DNA of 64,000 nt, from assembly GCA_026419775.2 (NCBI GenBank), contig JAOPGA020001810.1:79138-143137 (forward strand), given 5' to 3'. The stretch is from Acrasis kona (lineage: Eukaryota; Heterolobosea; Eutetramitea; Acrasida; Acrasidae). Positions 31,281 through 40,755 of this stretch are shown piece after piece. The notes under the pieces were generated by a model. That model did no database searches and was not told where the DNA came from. It was given only the letters and a program-made list of their open reading frames with translations. Positions within the stretch are counted from its first letter, which is position 1. The number at the start of each line of letters is the position of its first letter. The translations under genes were made by a program, and so were the position numbers.

Positions 31281-31812
31281 AGAGTTTCAATCAATTCTTC
31301 TCAATAAATGCTACATTTTTATATCAAGTCAATAAACAACTTTGAAACACAAACATCTTGTAAATATTTTGGCTGGAAGACCAATAGGCAATAATTGAAG
31401 TGAGAGATGATCGCTTGTTGGTGTTATTTCAAAGTTCTCAAGTTGCTCACTTCCAGGTTCTAACACTATCATTACATTAAAATTATCCTGAAATGTTTAC
31501 TTAGGTCTGGTGTATCTGGGTTAATTAACTCGTTCTCGTAAAATTACTTAAAACACGACAGCGATTGTATATAATTGTTCCTTACTGATAAAAATATGCT
31601 GATAAAATGCCAACCTTGAACTCCTGCGTGCAACTTTTATTGTATATGTTGGTGTAAAATTGTGATTTGTCATCGGGTATCGTAGCTGTCGACCTCAAAG
31701 TTAATCTTGTTGCTGCAAACTCCCACACATCGTGTCGATAGTTGCGTACGTCTGACTTTCAACCAAAATAGACCAATTCACCATATTGTAATATCTATAA
31801 ATACTTATCAAA

Positions 31813-32690
31813 ATGACCGAACGACATGCTGTTGTTGAAGTCGTTGTCCCACCCAGAGACATACCCGACAAATATGACAATTTGAGGATTTTGCAAGCTT
31901 TTTATTCAGTCCATCATGACCAATTCTTGAATTGTTATGTCGTTGCTGACAAAGGAAGGATAGTGCTTGTGACAAGAAGTTTCAAGGATTATCTTGAATT
32001 TAAAAAGCAGTGTTCAAGATATTGCCTGTGTCGTTGGTTTGGTCCTGAAGAAGAACCCGAGTATTACCAAGAGCTTGTAGGAGGATATCTCGATGAAGAT
32101 TCGTTCGATTTGTTGTGTGGTGATCATCTTGTTGATGGTAAACCTATCTTATTGTGCTACTTACCGGTAATATAGGCGATGCGAATTCAATTAGGGTTGA
32201 TTATCACCCACTGGAGGGAGTAGTAACACCAATTAAGGATTATAGAAAGAAAGTCCATGTGACAGGATTAGATAGATTAATGACAACTGCACTTGTCTTC
32301 AATGAGTTTTTATTTAAAAGAAAAATGGGTCTACCTATTACCTTCCTCGTTGACACTGGAGCGCCACTCTGCAGACTTCACAGAAGTATCGTAAATTCTT
32401 TAGAAAAAGTTCATGATACTGAAGAAGTACTTTCTTTCAGGATGGATCTATCTAAATCAGGTGGGGAAGAGACACCTGTACTAGCCAAAGCAAAAACAAG
32501 TAAAAGACCCATTCATAGTGGAATTAACTTAATTGGAATGTCGTTGATCAACGAAGTCGGTTTAAGGATTGAGTCTCAAGATCACCCTGGACAGTATCTA
32601 CTGGAAATGGGGGCGAAGGGACGCAATGAAACAAACGTGCTTCAAGATGAGTTGTCCACCAAAAGGTACAGAATAAATGAGCCCAAATAA
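31813..32690 (+). CDS. Retropepsin-like aspartic protease domain protein, copy 1 (two exons)
   Basis: Exons 31813-32137 and 32176-32690 (38-nt intron, phase 1) give 279 aa. The N-terminal domain (about 105 residues) has YDNLRILQAFYS, NCYVVADKGRIV and CRWFGPEEEPEYY. The C-terminal domain has the retropepsin signature PITFLVDTGAPLCRLH and a later INLIGMSLIN, matching the D-T/S-G and hydrophobic-LGM.LL strands of the fold. Such proteases act as homodimers. No reverse transcriptase or integrase lies nearby, so it looks like a host gene. It converges with its paralog, with only 20 bp between stops. Confidence 0.7.
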
Positions 32691-32710
32691 AAATCAAGTA
32701 CATGTAACAT

Positions 32711-33573
32711 TTATTGCTTAATTTCATATCTTAGGGCCGACTGTCCTTTAAACTCGCTGACCCTCTGGTAATCAAACTCTATCAATTCCTTTTCGAAGTA
32801 TTCTGGATTGTGAGTGAACCTGAAACCTGATTTTTTCAAAGTCGACATGCCCAAAATGTTCATTCCTTCAAAATGTTTATGTCTAATTGTCATCTGAACA
32901 ACTTGATCCTTGACTGGCATCAACTCCCTCACTCCTTGGTCATTGGTCTTTTGAAAACTGAAATAAGCGTCTTCCGTCAATTGTAATCGCAAAGTTTTTA
33001 TTACGTCTGGATGAAGTCTGGTTGCTGGTGCACCAGTATCTACAAAAAATGTTACTGGTACGCCAGTACTATTAGCCTTCATTAATTCGGTTTGAAGAAA
33101 AAGTGTCACAAATAAGAGGTCACTACCAGCAATAAATTTCTGTTGTATATATTCATCTTCGGAAATAATAGTGTTCTCCTTTTCATGATACTTGATTTTG
33201 ATTTCGTTACTATCTCGTGCTTATGATGTTAACAAGATGCCAAGGTGGAAAGCTTACCATCCAATCTAAGATCTTTAACTACTAACTCCTCTCCTACATC
33301 ACTTACTAAATCCAAACAATATTCTTCTTCCTCGTCAGGGCCGATCCACCTCATCAAGCAATGTACAGAACATTCATCGCCTATCCTTCGAAACTCAAAA
33401 TAGTCTTTTGTGACACACACAACTTTACAGTTATCAATAACGACATAGCAATTTTTTATTTCGAGGTGACTTGCAATTAGACATTCGAAAACTCTCAAGT
33501 TATCGTAATAATCAGGTTCTGAAGGGTTCTCTTCAAAACTCAAAGCAAGACCCACATCCAAATCTTCTGACAT
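32711..33573 (-). CDS. Retropepsin-like aspartic protease domain protein, copy 2 (two exons)
   Basis: Exons 33258-33573 and 32711-33219 (38-nt intron at the same codon position and phase as copy 1) give 274 aa. It has the same two domains: YDNLRVFECLIASH, NCYVVIDNCKVV and MRWIGPDEEEEY, then VTFFVDTGAPATRLHPDVI and MNILGMSTLKK. Overall similarity to copy 1 is moderate (diverged paralogs), much lower than that between the transposon copies in this window. The catalytic Asp-Thr-Gly is kept in both, which argues for selection. Confidence 0.7.
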
Positions 33574-33789
33574 TATTTATTTTTAGAACTCAACTGGCTA
33601 AAATTAATAAGTATTTGAGACATCCCAAATCCGGATTGTAAAATGACCTCGAAAACCTCACGCCTTCCATTTACGAACATTAAAATACAAATAAAATTAT
33701 AAACGTTTAATAGACTCTGCGTACATTCTTTTCCTTTTTCCTAAAACTGCTTGCAGCCTGTTGAGTGTAATCAAAACAACACATATATA

Positions 33790-35824
33790 CCGTGACTTTG
33801 GAAGTAGTGCTTTTTTCTTCTACAAATACAGTGAAATCAATGCCCAAAAGTACAGGAAAAGTATTGATATTTACTACGAAAAGTAGCAGAAATCGTTGTT
33901 GTTTTTGTGTGCAATTTTATTTTGACGTACTACAAAAAGCAGTTCTCTTCCAATTTGCTCCGAACCTTCAAAAGTAAATACAAACAGTAAGCAAAAGTAG
34001 GTGAAAGATAGGTACTTTTATGCGCAAGAAAGTAGTACAAATTATAGGTCGTGACGTAAATAAAAGTAGCAATTAAATAGAACGCTTGTTTATTAATAGT
34101 GTCAATTGCCTCCTCTTGATGGTGTTGAGATGTTAGTCATACATAATACATCTAAAATTGATAAGACGCATGTTAAAGACATTATTACCTTCAAGGCCCA
34201 GAAATCTGGTATGTTGCAAAAGTTGAATTCAACGATGCAACCGCAAGTTGTTAAAGTCGATTGGGTTGGTGACCATCTCTATCCTCACATTTGTAGGAAG
34301 CTGAGTGCTTGAAATGTTTTAAAGTCTGTTTCTGATTTCCATGGTGTCCAATGAGGAGGAGGATAACTTGAGGCTGTGATAAATTCTTGAAATGATCTAG
34401 TTCCACCTAAACTAGTTATTAATACAAAAACTAAATTACGTACCGTCGAAGTAAGGGTAATCACTACATTGTCGTTATTTGGTCCAATGAGAGGCACATC
34501 GATGACTTCATTTCCTGAGTTTACGGCAATGCATAACTTTGTGTGGTATAGACTCAATAGTTTGAGGATCCTCTCTCACTCTGTCAATAAAAAAACTTAC
34601 TGACACAGTGAGTGTTTTAGTGACGGTATTACAGAAGAAATGTTGGATCTCTACAAATTGCCTACCTCTAGAAGTATCTGCTAGAACTGTGTGACTGTTG
34701 TACTTGTTCTTAAAATCGTACAGACTCAACATGCTCATACTGAAGCAGTTAAAAGTACATGTATTTACACCAAATTCGTAGCGGACGTTACATATGACCT
34801 CCAAATTGAACGAACGTGGTGAGTACCTCTCCAACTCCATGGCTATCAAAAGCGGAAGCTTGTATTCCTTAAGTAGTGATCCTTGTTGCTTGGTAATTTT
34901 CCCACACATATGAATTGTGAATCTGCACCTTCTTTAAATGTAAAACTTGGGCCACTAATGGTTAGGCGTAAAGTATATATGCAGCGACTTCCGCCATTTT
35001 TTAAGACTGCACGAAACAGCTCGAATCCTTCATCCACAGCCTGAATACAACCGCTTGTTTCAAGAACCAGACTTTTGAAGCTTGAGCCGATTGAACATTT
35101 GTTGAACATGTCAATGTAGCATTTAATGTCATCGCAAATAGTAAACCCGTCAATCACAAGTGTTACCTCTTTAAATGTTAAGATAAACGCAATCAGTAGT
35201 GAGTTGGGACACAAAAAATCTTCAGATAATTCAAACGTCCTGCTCAAACCAATTACTGCAATTAAATTCTCTTCTCCAAAATAAGGCTGACTCTTGTTGT
35301 TCTTACGAGTTTCAATGGCTTCCTTCATTGTTTCGGGGAGAATGTGATGTTGGTAAAGAGAGAAGTAAGCAACAAGGTGCTTCTTTCTGCAGTCGATTTT
35401 GTTCTCAGGATTGAATTTCCATAAACTCCTCAAACGACGCGTACAGGTCATCCTCTTGCCTTTTATCGTAAACTATTGGACCAACAACATCGATCAGCAG
35501 ATCTCTCCACGCAGGTCATCCTACTGAAAGATGGTTATGGGTGTCGTTGGTTGGCATATAGCGTTAGTGTCGTCCATTTCACTGTTGTCTTCAGACTCTG
35601 TGGACATGTTGCTATAGTCCTCCTCCTCACTGCTGTACTCTAAACTGCTCATTTTTTTTGATAAGTCCTACTTCTACGCCCGATCCTACTTTTTCATCCT
35701 CGTAACACTACTTTTCGTAGAGCAACGATGCCAATCGTTCATTTGAATCGATATTGAGCCATCTCTACAAATTGAACTTTGTAATTTAGTCAATCGCAGT
35801 TTAATTAGGTACTTTTTACTAATT
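33790..35824 (-). mobile_element. Deletion derivative of the TNP2-type element (about 2 kb)
   Basis: The left end (ccgtgactttggaagtagtg) matches the terminal repeat of the complete element at 37380-43814, reversed. Inside, on the minus strand, an unknown-protein gene (homologous to 37646-38857) is joined directly to the 3' part of a transposase gene (homologous to about 42915-43193). The middle of the element, including the SAP-protein gene and the transposase core, is absent. The right terminal repeat is missing, and the 185-bp repeat copy B starts at 35825. It is probably non-autonomous or dead. Confidence 0.7.
34310..35652 (-). pseudogene. Chimeric transposon ORF: element protein A fused to transposase 3' end
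   Basis: From ATG 35652 the product begins MSSLEYSSEEEDYS like protein A at 37646. Stops follow near 35520. The frame then continues with ETMKEAIETRKNNKSQPYFG, CYIDMFNKCSIGSS and LVLETSGC, all shared with protein A. Near 34715 it switches into NKYNSHTVLADTSRGRQFVE, which belongs to the transposase C-terminus in the complete element. A probable small intron (GTACGT..CTAG) sits near 34410-34445. Frame breaks show it is not functional as a whole. Confidence 0.6.
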
Positions 35825-36013
35825 TCGTCTCATGTAAATATCGACACATTGTTAAATTTTTTTTTGTCATCTTTTTGGGAAATTATTCTACAAATCACAA
35901 GGACGAAAGCATGCTAGAATTATTACTAACAATGTGAAAATTGTAAATCACCGTTGTTTACAAAGAAATTGTAACAGATACTGATTAAATTCGCACAGGC
36001 TTCCCGTCTTCTG
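35825..36013 (+). repeat. 185-bp dispersed repeat, copy B
   Basis: Matches 27985-28169 with a few changes. It starts exactly where the 2-kb TNP2 derivative loses its terminal repeat and ends just before the MGST3 promoter. Confidence 0.8.
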
Positions 36014-36098
36014 GATATCGGACGGACTGTGCGGATATTGTAATTTTTTCTTGGTTGAAATAGATTGATCTAATCAAAGAAAATTTAACAGAAAACAA

Positions 36099-36666
36099 AT
36101 GGTAGCAATCACACTCACCGAACAACATGGTAATTATATTGATGGATGCATACGATATTTATAGACTTAGGTTACGTCCTCGCTGTCGCCGTCCTATCAG
36201 TTATTGTGAACATGTGGCACGGTTTCAACACTTCTAGCTACAGGAAGGCAGCAAAAATTGAATATCCAACTGCATATGCTTCAGAAGAGTTGGCAAACAC
36301 AGATATCAAGGCGAAAAGATTTAACTGCGCCCAAAGAGCGCATGGTATGTAAACATTTTACTACAAACATTTTAATTGACAATGATCAGCTAACTACCTT
36401 GAGAATTGGACAAACTTTTTAGTCTTGCTTTTGGTCTCCGGCATTTCATTCCCAACATTCTCAGCAATTGCAGGTGTTGTCTTCCTGTTCGGTAGAGTCA
36501 TTTACACAATTGGATATTCAAGCGGAGATCCATCACAAAGAATGAAGGGAGCCATTGCCTACCTTGGATTCTTCCCACTTTTAGTACGTTATTTGCTTAC
36601 ACTTAAGGATTAACCATTTAGGTTATGGCCATTCTTGTTCTCTACCAATTAATTAAATTGAAATAA
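36099..36666 (+). CDS. MGST3: Microsomal glutathione S-transferase 3-like protein (MAPEG family), four exons
   Basis: Exons 36099-36129, 36165-36344, 36390-36583 and 36622-36666 (introns 35, 45 and 38 nt) give 149 aa, close to MGST3 (about 150). The motifs fit: IEYPTAYA near the first loop, then FNCAQRAHANYLENW, the glutathione-binding RAHxN region of MAPEG proteins, and GRVIYTIGYSSGDPSQR. Four TM segments are visible. The enzyme conjugates glutathione to lipophilic substrates or reduces lipid hydroperoxides in the ER membrane. The first exon supplies only ten codons plus one base. The splice model is supported by frame and family match. Confidence 0.88.
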
Positions 36667-36942
36667 ATTATTTTTTTTGCATTAATTTATTTACCTGTCT
36701 GAATATTTAGCAACCTCCTCCGAAACAGACATTCTCGAACGATCCCGTGCCGAAGCACCATGTGATATGTATACATCATTCTTATTATATATAATTGTTT
36801 TCTGATGTTCTACTATCATCTCATTAATCAACCCATCTCATTATTAAACAAATAACAAACCAACGAACGAAGTTCTTAAAAAATTACTCTCGTATGTCAG
36901 TCAAATCAAAGAGTAGAGAAGAAATGATACAGGAACTTTCAA

Positions 36943-37122
36943 ATGGTCCAAACAAAGCTACCGAGGATGCTGGAGTTAACAACTCAATTGGATTCGCCTT
37001 CTCCTCGTCATTTTTATGATTTGCTCAAGACACCTAGATCACTGAGAAGACAGCAAAATCTTCGTTACCGGGAATCGCGCCCGGACGATAACGAAGGTAT
37101 AATTATTGTTATTTATTCTTAA
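36943..37122 (+). CDS. Small ORF or first exon, 59 aa
   Basis: ATG at 36943 opens a basic, Arg/Leu-rich frame (LPRMLELTTQLDSPSPRHFY, then KTPRSLRRQQNLRYRESRPD). A GTATAA donor-like site sits near 37099. A competing short frame overlaps it upstream (MSVKSKSREEMIQEL). No family recognised. Confidence 0.25.
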   Translation: MVQTKLPRMLELTTQLDSPSPRHFYDLLKTPRSLRRQQNLRYRESRPDDNEGIIIVIYS

Positions 37123-37279
37123 ACTGTGCTATCTTCACTTTGCAAAATTTCTTTTGAATCCGGCTCCATTCATCTCATTATTGAACTTCAACATGTGAAA
37201 AATACCGACTCCGAAACTCCGAATGATGCCTATTTATTCGGAAAATACAATTAAAAAAAAAAGAGTCAAAAACGTGGAT

Positions 37280-37379
37280 ATGAACAAAGTGTTTGCTCTA
37301 GTGCTCTTTTCAGCTGTCGTAGCGGTGGTTAAATCCCAAGAAGTCTTCCCCCTCAACGTTCACATTAAACTTGGACAGA
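37280..37379 (+). pseudogene. 5' part of a secreted LigT/2H-phosphoesterase-like gene, cut by a transposon
   Basis: ATG 37280 starts a signal peptide (NKVFALVLFSAVVAVVKS) and the first beta-strand region VFPLNVHIKLGQ. The frame then runs into the terminal repeat of the TNP2-type element at 37380. The rest of the gene lies at 43817-44433. Removing 37380-43814 and one copy of the GA duplication gives one continuous frame of 239 codons including the stop. Confidence 0.7.
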
Positions 37380-37645
37380 CCCGTGATTTTGAAAGTAGTG
37401 CGAAAGCATCAAATATTTGATACTTTCGTATATACAAAGTAGTCTTTCAAAGTAGGTGCGAAAGCACTTGTAAAGTTTATACGTAAAGTAACAAAATTGA
37501 CTGCGAAGCAATCGACTTCGTACTACGAAAAGTAGGAGTGTCCTTATGGCGAATTCGAATGACCGGATGAGGTCGTTGTGCTGCGAAAAGCAGTGTGATT
37601 AACGAAAATGTAGGAGCTACAGTAGGAGAAGACACTTTTGAAAAG

Positions 37646-38857
37646 ATGAGTAGTTTAGAGTACAGCAGTGATGAGGAATCAGATTATAGTGACGACTCAG
37701 AAGAGTTTTACTCGCCACAGTACGATAGAATGATTACAAGGAGCAGCTTGCCAAGACATTTGTTTGATATAACAAATGCTAACTATGATTGCCTAACAAT
37801 GGGTGGACCGTCCTGGAGCGAAACACTAATTGATGAGCTTGGACCAATTGTCAGTGCTCAATTCGTTGGCGGAAGCATGTATGTTTCTTTTAGTGACTTT
37901 CAAGAAATTCAATTGGCGTACTTTGAGAACAAACTCGTCGGCCGTGAAAAACCCCTTATCGCTTACATCTCTATCAACCAAGACTCTATTGAGCCAGAGA
38001 CTATGAAGGAGGCTGTTCTTATCCGTAGAGCAAACAATACACATCCATACTTCGGCGAGAACAACATGAGCGCTGTTGTTGAGCTCCACCGATCGGAAAA
38101 AAAATCCAAAGACATACGATGCCCTGATTCACTACTGCTAGCGTTTATCAGTACATTTAAAGAGGTATCGCTTGTAATTAATGGACACACTCTTTTGGAA
38201 AACATTGAATGTTATATCGATATGTTCAACAACAGTTCAATCGGCTCCAGTATCAAACATTTAGTGCTTGAGACAAGTGGTTGTCGAGAGTCTTTGAATG
38301 AGGGATTTGCACTATTTGATTCTGTCTTACAAAACGGCGGCCAATTTTGTACCTATACCCTACATCTTGTTGTAGGTGGATCAGAGGGAACATTTAAAGA
38401 AAGAAATGGACGATTCACAAAAATACAAAGATCATTAAAACGTCAGAAGATGGAGGATAGAGGAAACCGTTATATCTCGCTACTTATAGCTGTACAATTA
38501 GCAAAGTATCGACCGAATTCGTTTAATTTACAAGTCAAATGCAATGTATTCCGAGACTTTGACAGTACATTTCGTTTTGACTGCTTTAGTATGAGCGCGT
38601 TGGATCTATTTATCAACAATCCAGCTCTCAATACTTTCACAGNCCTAGTGTATTATGATTGTTTGGAAAATGTGATAATGTCCAATAAAAAATACTGGTC
38701 CGTGAAAACCACCAATTATCACTGTGCTGGAGCAGAAGGATACAAAGAAGAAGAACTGATGGTATTACAAAAAAAATCTATTTTGATTGAGACGATTCAT
38801 TTTCGTGCTCGCTCCTTCCTGAAGTATGTCGATGTAGATATAATATGTTTCTTGTAA
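37646..38857 (+). CDS. Transposon protein A, unknown function (about 403 aa)
   Basis: ATG 37646 starts an acidic leader (SSLEYSSDEESDYSDDSEEF) followed by a globular region with ETMKEAVLIRRANNTHPYFG, DSLLLAFISTFKEVSLVI, CYIDMFNNSSIGSS and LVLETSGC. All of these recur in the deletion derivative at 34.3-35.65 kb, so selection or recent common origin keeps the sequence. One ambiguous base lies at 38643. The last 70 residues are not shared with the derivative. No domain recognised. It has the look of an element-encoded DNA-binding or capsid-like factor, but that is a guess. Confidence 0.55.
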   Translation: MSSLEYSSDEESDYSDDSEEFYSPQYDRMITRSSLPRHLFDITNANYDCLTMGGPSWSETLIDELGPIVSAQFVGGSMYVSFSDFQEIQLAYFENKLVGREKPLIAYISINQDSIEPETMKEAVLIRRANNTHPYFGENNMSAVVELHRSEKKSKDIRCPDSLLLAFISTFKEVSLVINGHTLLENIECYIDMFNNSSIGSSIKHLVLETSGCRESLNEGFALFDSVLQNGGQFCTYTLHLVVGGSEGTFKERNGRFTKIQRSLKRQKMEDRGNRYISLLIAVQLAKYRPNSFNLQVKCNVFRDFDSTFRFDCFSMSALDLFINNPALNTFTXLVYYDCLENVIMSNKKYWSVKTTNYHCAGAEGYKEEELMVLQKKSILIETIHFRARSFLKYVDVDIICFL

Positions 38858-38897
38858 TACAATACAGGAGGAAAGACGGAGTTCAATCAATAAATTT

Positions 38898-40397
38898 TTA
38901 TTTCTGTCCTCTTTTGATGTGAGATTGATCCCACGCAATCATATCGCCAATGACAAACTCGTGCCACATTGTCCTCTTCTCGATTCCTGGCTCTTGTAGT
39001 GGAATCTTGATGTTGGTTGTTATGAATATGTTGGTAATGCCCAACAGGATAAAATTTCTAGGGATGGGCTGGTTGTGCCAGAACACACTTTCAGAGACAC
39101 GTCCCTCCCCAATGACATCATCACCTACCATGATGCTAACAATTTCTTCTGCTTTCAGCTTGGTGGCTGCCTCCTTTTTTATTTGGAGCCTCGCATCGTT
39201 TCCAACCTTGTCCATTTTTTTAAACAGTCCCTTGAAATCCTGTGCTACCAATGTGTTCAATGCAAGTGCATCAGTGTTCTCTTGCTTGGCTTTATCAGAG
39301 ATCGATTTGGCCAACAAACAAGCTGCTTCTACTTTGAAGTGGTCCCAGCATTGATTTCCTGATTTCCCTTTCCTAGACCCTGAGCTGTAATCAATTCCCA
39401 CCAAGTCCATTAATTTCCTTGTGATGGTCGTGGATCTTGTTTGACCACAAATCGCTTTGAACTCAGCATTGGTTAAAACAACATCCAATGTAGGGCGAGT
39501 GGGATCATTAGTCGAAGAGATCTTAAAGGTCAATGTGTTGTCTTGTTCATTAAATGTAGACTGAGCTATTAACTTGTATGTCAAGTTAGTGACCCTGTGT
39601 ATGTCTTCGAACGCCTTGAATGCTTTCACATAATTGTTGTACTCTTGGATGGGGATGAGTATGTAATTACTGTTGTTCTTGTACTTGTCAAGTTCGCTTT
39701 GGGCTTGCTTGAGGGATGCTGCAAGTTGAGCAACAGTATATTGATAACCGGCTAATGCTTGTTCGTCAGGATGCGGGCGGACATGCAAGTTTGGAGGCTG
39801 ACTGGTGGCTTGTATTTGCATACTATGGTTCAATTGTTCAGGTTTAGACTCCTCAACGTTGTTTTCCGATGGTCTTGCGCCAAGAAGTTGATTGGTAAAA
39901 CTAAAACCTGTAGAGACTGTATTGTTTGATGGTTGTAATATCAGAGAGCTTGTGTTGGGAATATTGTCGGATAAAATCTCGTCTAGACTGGATGAACCAA
40001 AAAGTTCAGCTCCTTCGATTCCACCAGATTGTGTTTGTGGTTCTATGTAAGTGGCAATTCTAGTTTCGATTAGTCTTGCAGCGGTAATCTCTAGATCTTC
40101 CATGGGTATTTGTGAGCTTGCTCTTTGCATTGTTGCCATTTGGTTGGTTTGGTACAAACCCATTGCAGCGGTTATGTATGTGCGATACTTTAGTACCCTT
40201 CCAGCTAGATCCTCCTTGGAACCAGAGATCTTAATGTTATCGGTTTTAAGGGCATTTACTTCCTTTAGGCACCTGAGAATCAGCTTGAGCTGCTCTAAAC
40301 TGAAGCTGGTTAAGACGTACTGTATGGTACAGTTGTCGGTGATCTTGTTTATCTTTTCAATAGTTGCTTCGTCCAATTGAGTTGTGCTCATCTTCAT
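38898..40397 (-). CDS. Transposon-carried SAP-domain-like protein, 499 aa
   Basis: ATG 40397. The N-terminal region (about residues 28-72) has SLEQLKLILRCLKEVNAL and SGSKEDLAGRVLKY, the two-helix pattern of a SAP domain, a DNA-binding motif. A Gln-rich central region follows, then TFKISSTNDPTRPTLDVVLTN, a charged helical part, and the C-terminal block VSESVFWHNQPIPRNFILL..MWHEFVIGDMIAWDQSHIK. That last block is also seen, decayed, at 5600-6090 beside integrase fragments. The gene is convergent with protein A (40 bp apart) and divergent from the transposase. It may assist transposition. Confidence 0.55.
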   Translation of the reverse strand: MKMSTTQLDEATIEKINKITDNCTIQYVLTSFSLEQLKLILRCLKEVNALKTDNIKISGSKEDLAGRVLKYRTYITAAMGLYQTNQMATMQRASSQIPMEDLEITAARLIETRIATYIEPQTQSGGIEGAELFGSSSLDEILSDNIPNTSSLILQPSNNTVSTGFSFTNQLLGARPSENNVEESKPEQLNHSMQIQATSQPPNLHVRPHPDEQALAGYQYTVAQLAASLKQAQSELDKYKNNSNYILIPIQEYNNYVKAFKAFEDIHRVTNLTYKLIAQSTFNEQDNTLTFKISSTNDPTRPTLDVVLTNAEFKAICGQTRSTTITRKLMDLVGIDYSSGSRKGKSGNQCWDHFKVEAACLLAKSISDKAKQENTDALALNTLVAQDFKGLFKKMDKVGNDARLQIKKEAATKLKAEEIVSIMVGDDVIGEGRVSESVFWHNQPIPRNFILLGITNIFITTNIKIPLQEPGIEKRTMWHEFVIGDMIAWDQSHIKRGQK

Positions 40398-40755
40398 TTT
40401 GTGAATTAGTCAGGCTTGTATTAACTGTGAGAGTGTGGTAGTGGTATGTTATGATTTTTTTAAAATCTGATTGTTTAACACAGCGTGTAGCTATTGGGAT
40501 ATTTATTGATCTCTGAACTTGCCATATATATAAATGTATCCCTAGTAGGCAACTACGGAGATACCAGAATAAAATAGTTACAAAGAACTCTCATCATACT
40601 CTCCTGTTTTGCTAACCAGAGACATTTGACAACTGTCATTCATTCTCTTTTAAGTTGTCAACCTCATATGCGTAATTTGCTACTTTAAAATGCTACGGTT
40701 GTGAAAGAAAGGTAGTACTTTTTGTACCCAACCTTTGTTGATCATCTTTAAAACA

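Noticed and set aside
36893-37019. 41-codon ORF starting MSVKSKSREE
   Set aside because: Too short, overlapped by an equally plausible frame, and no homology; not enough to annotate separately.
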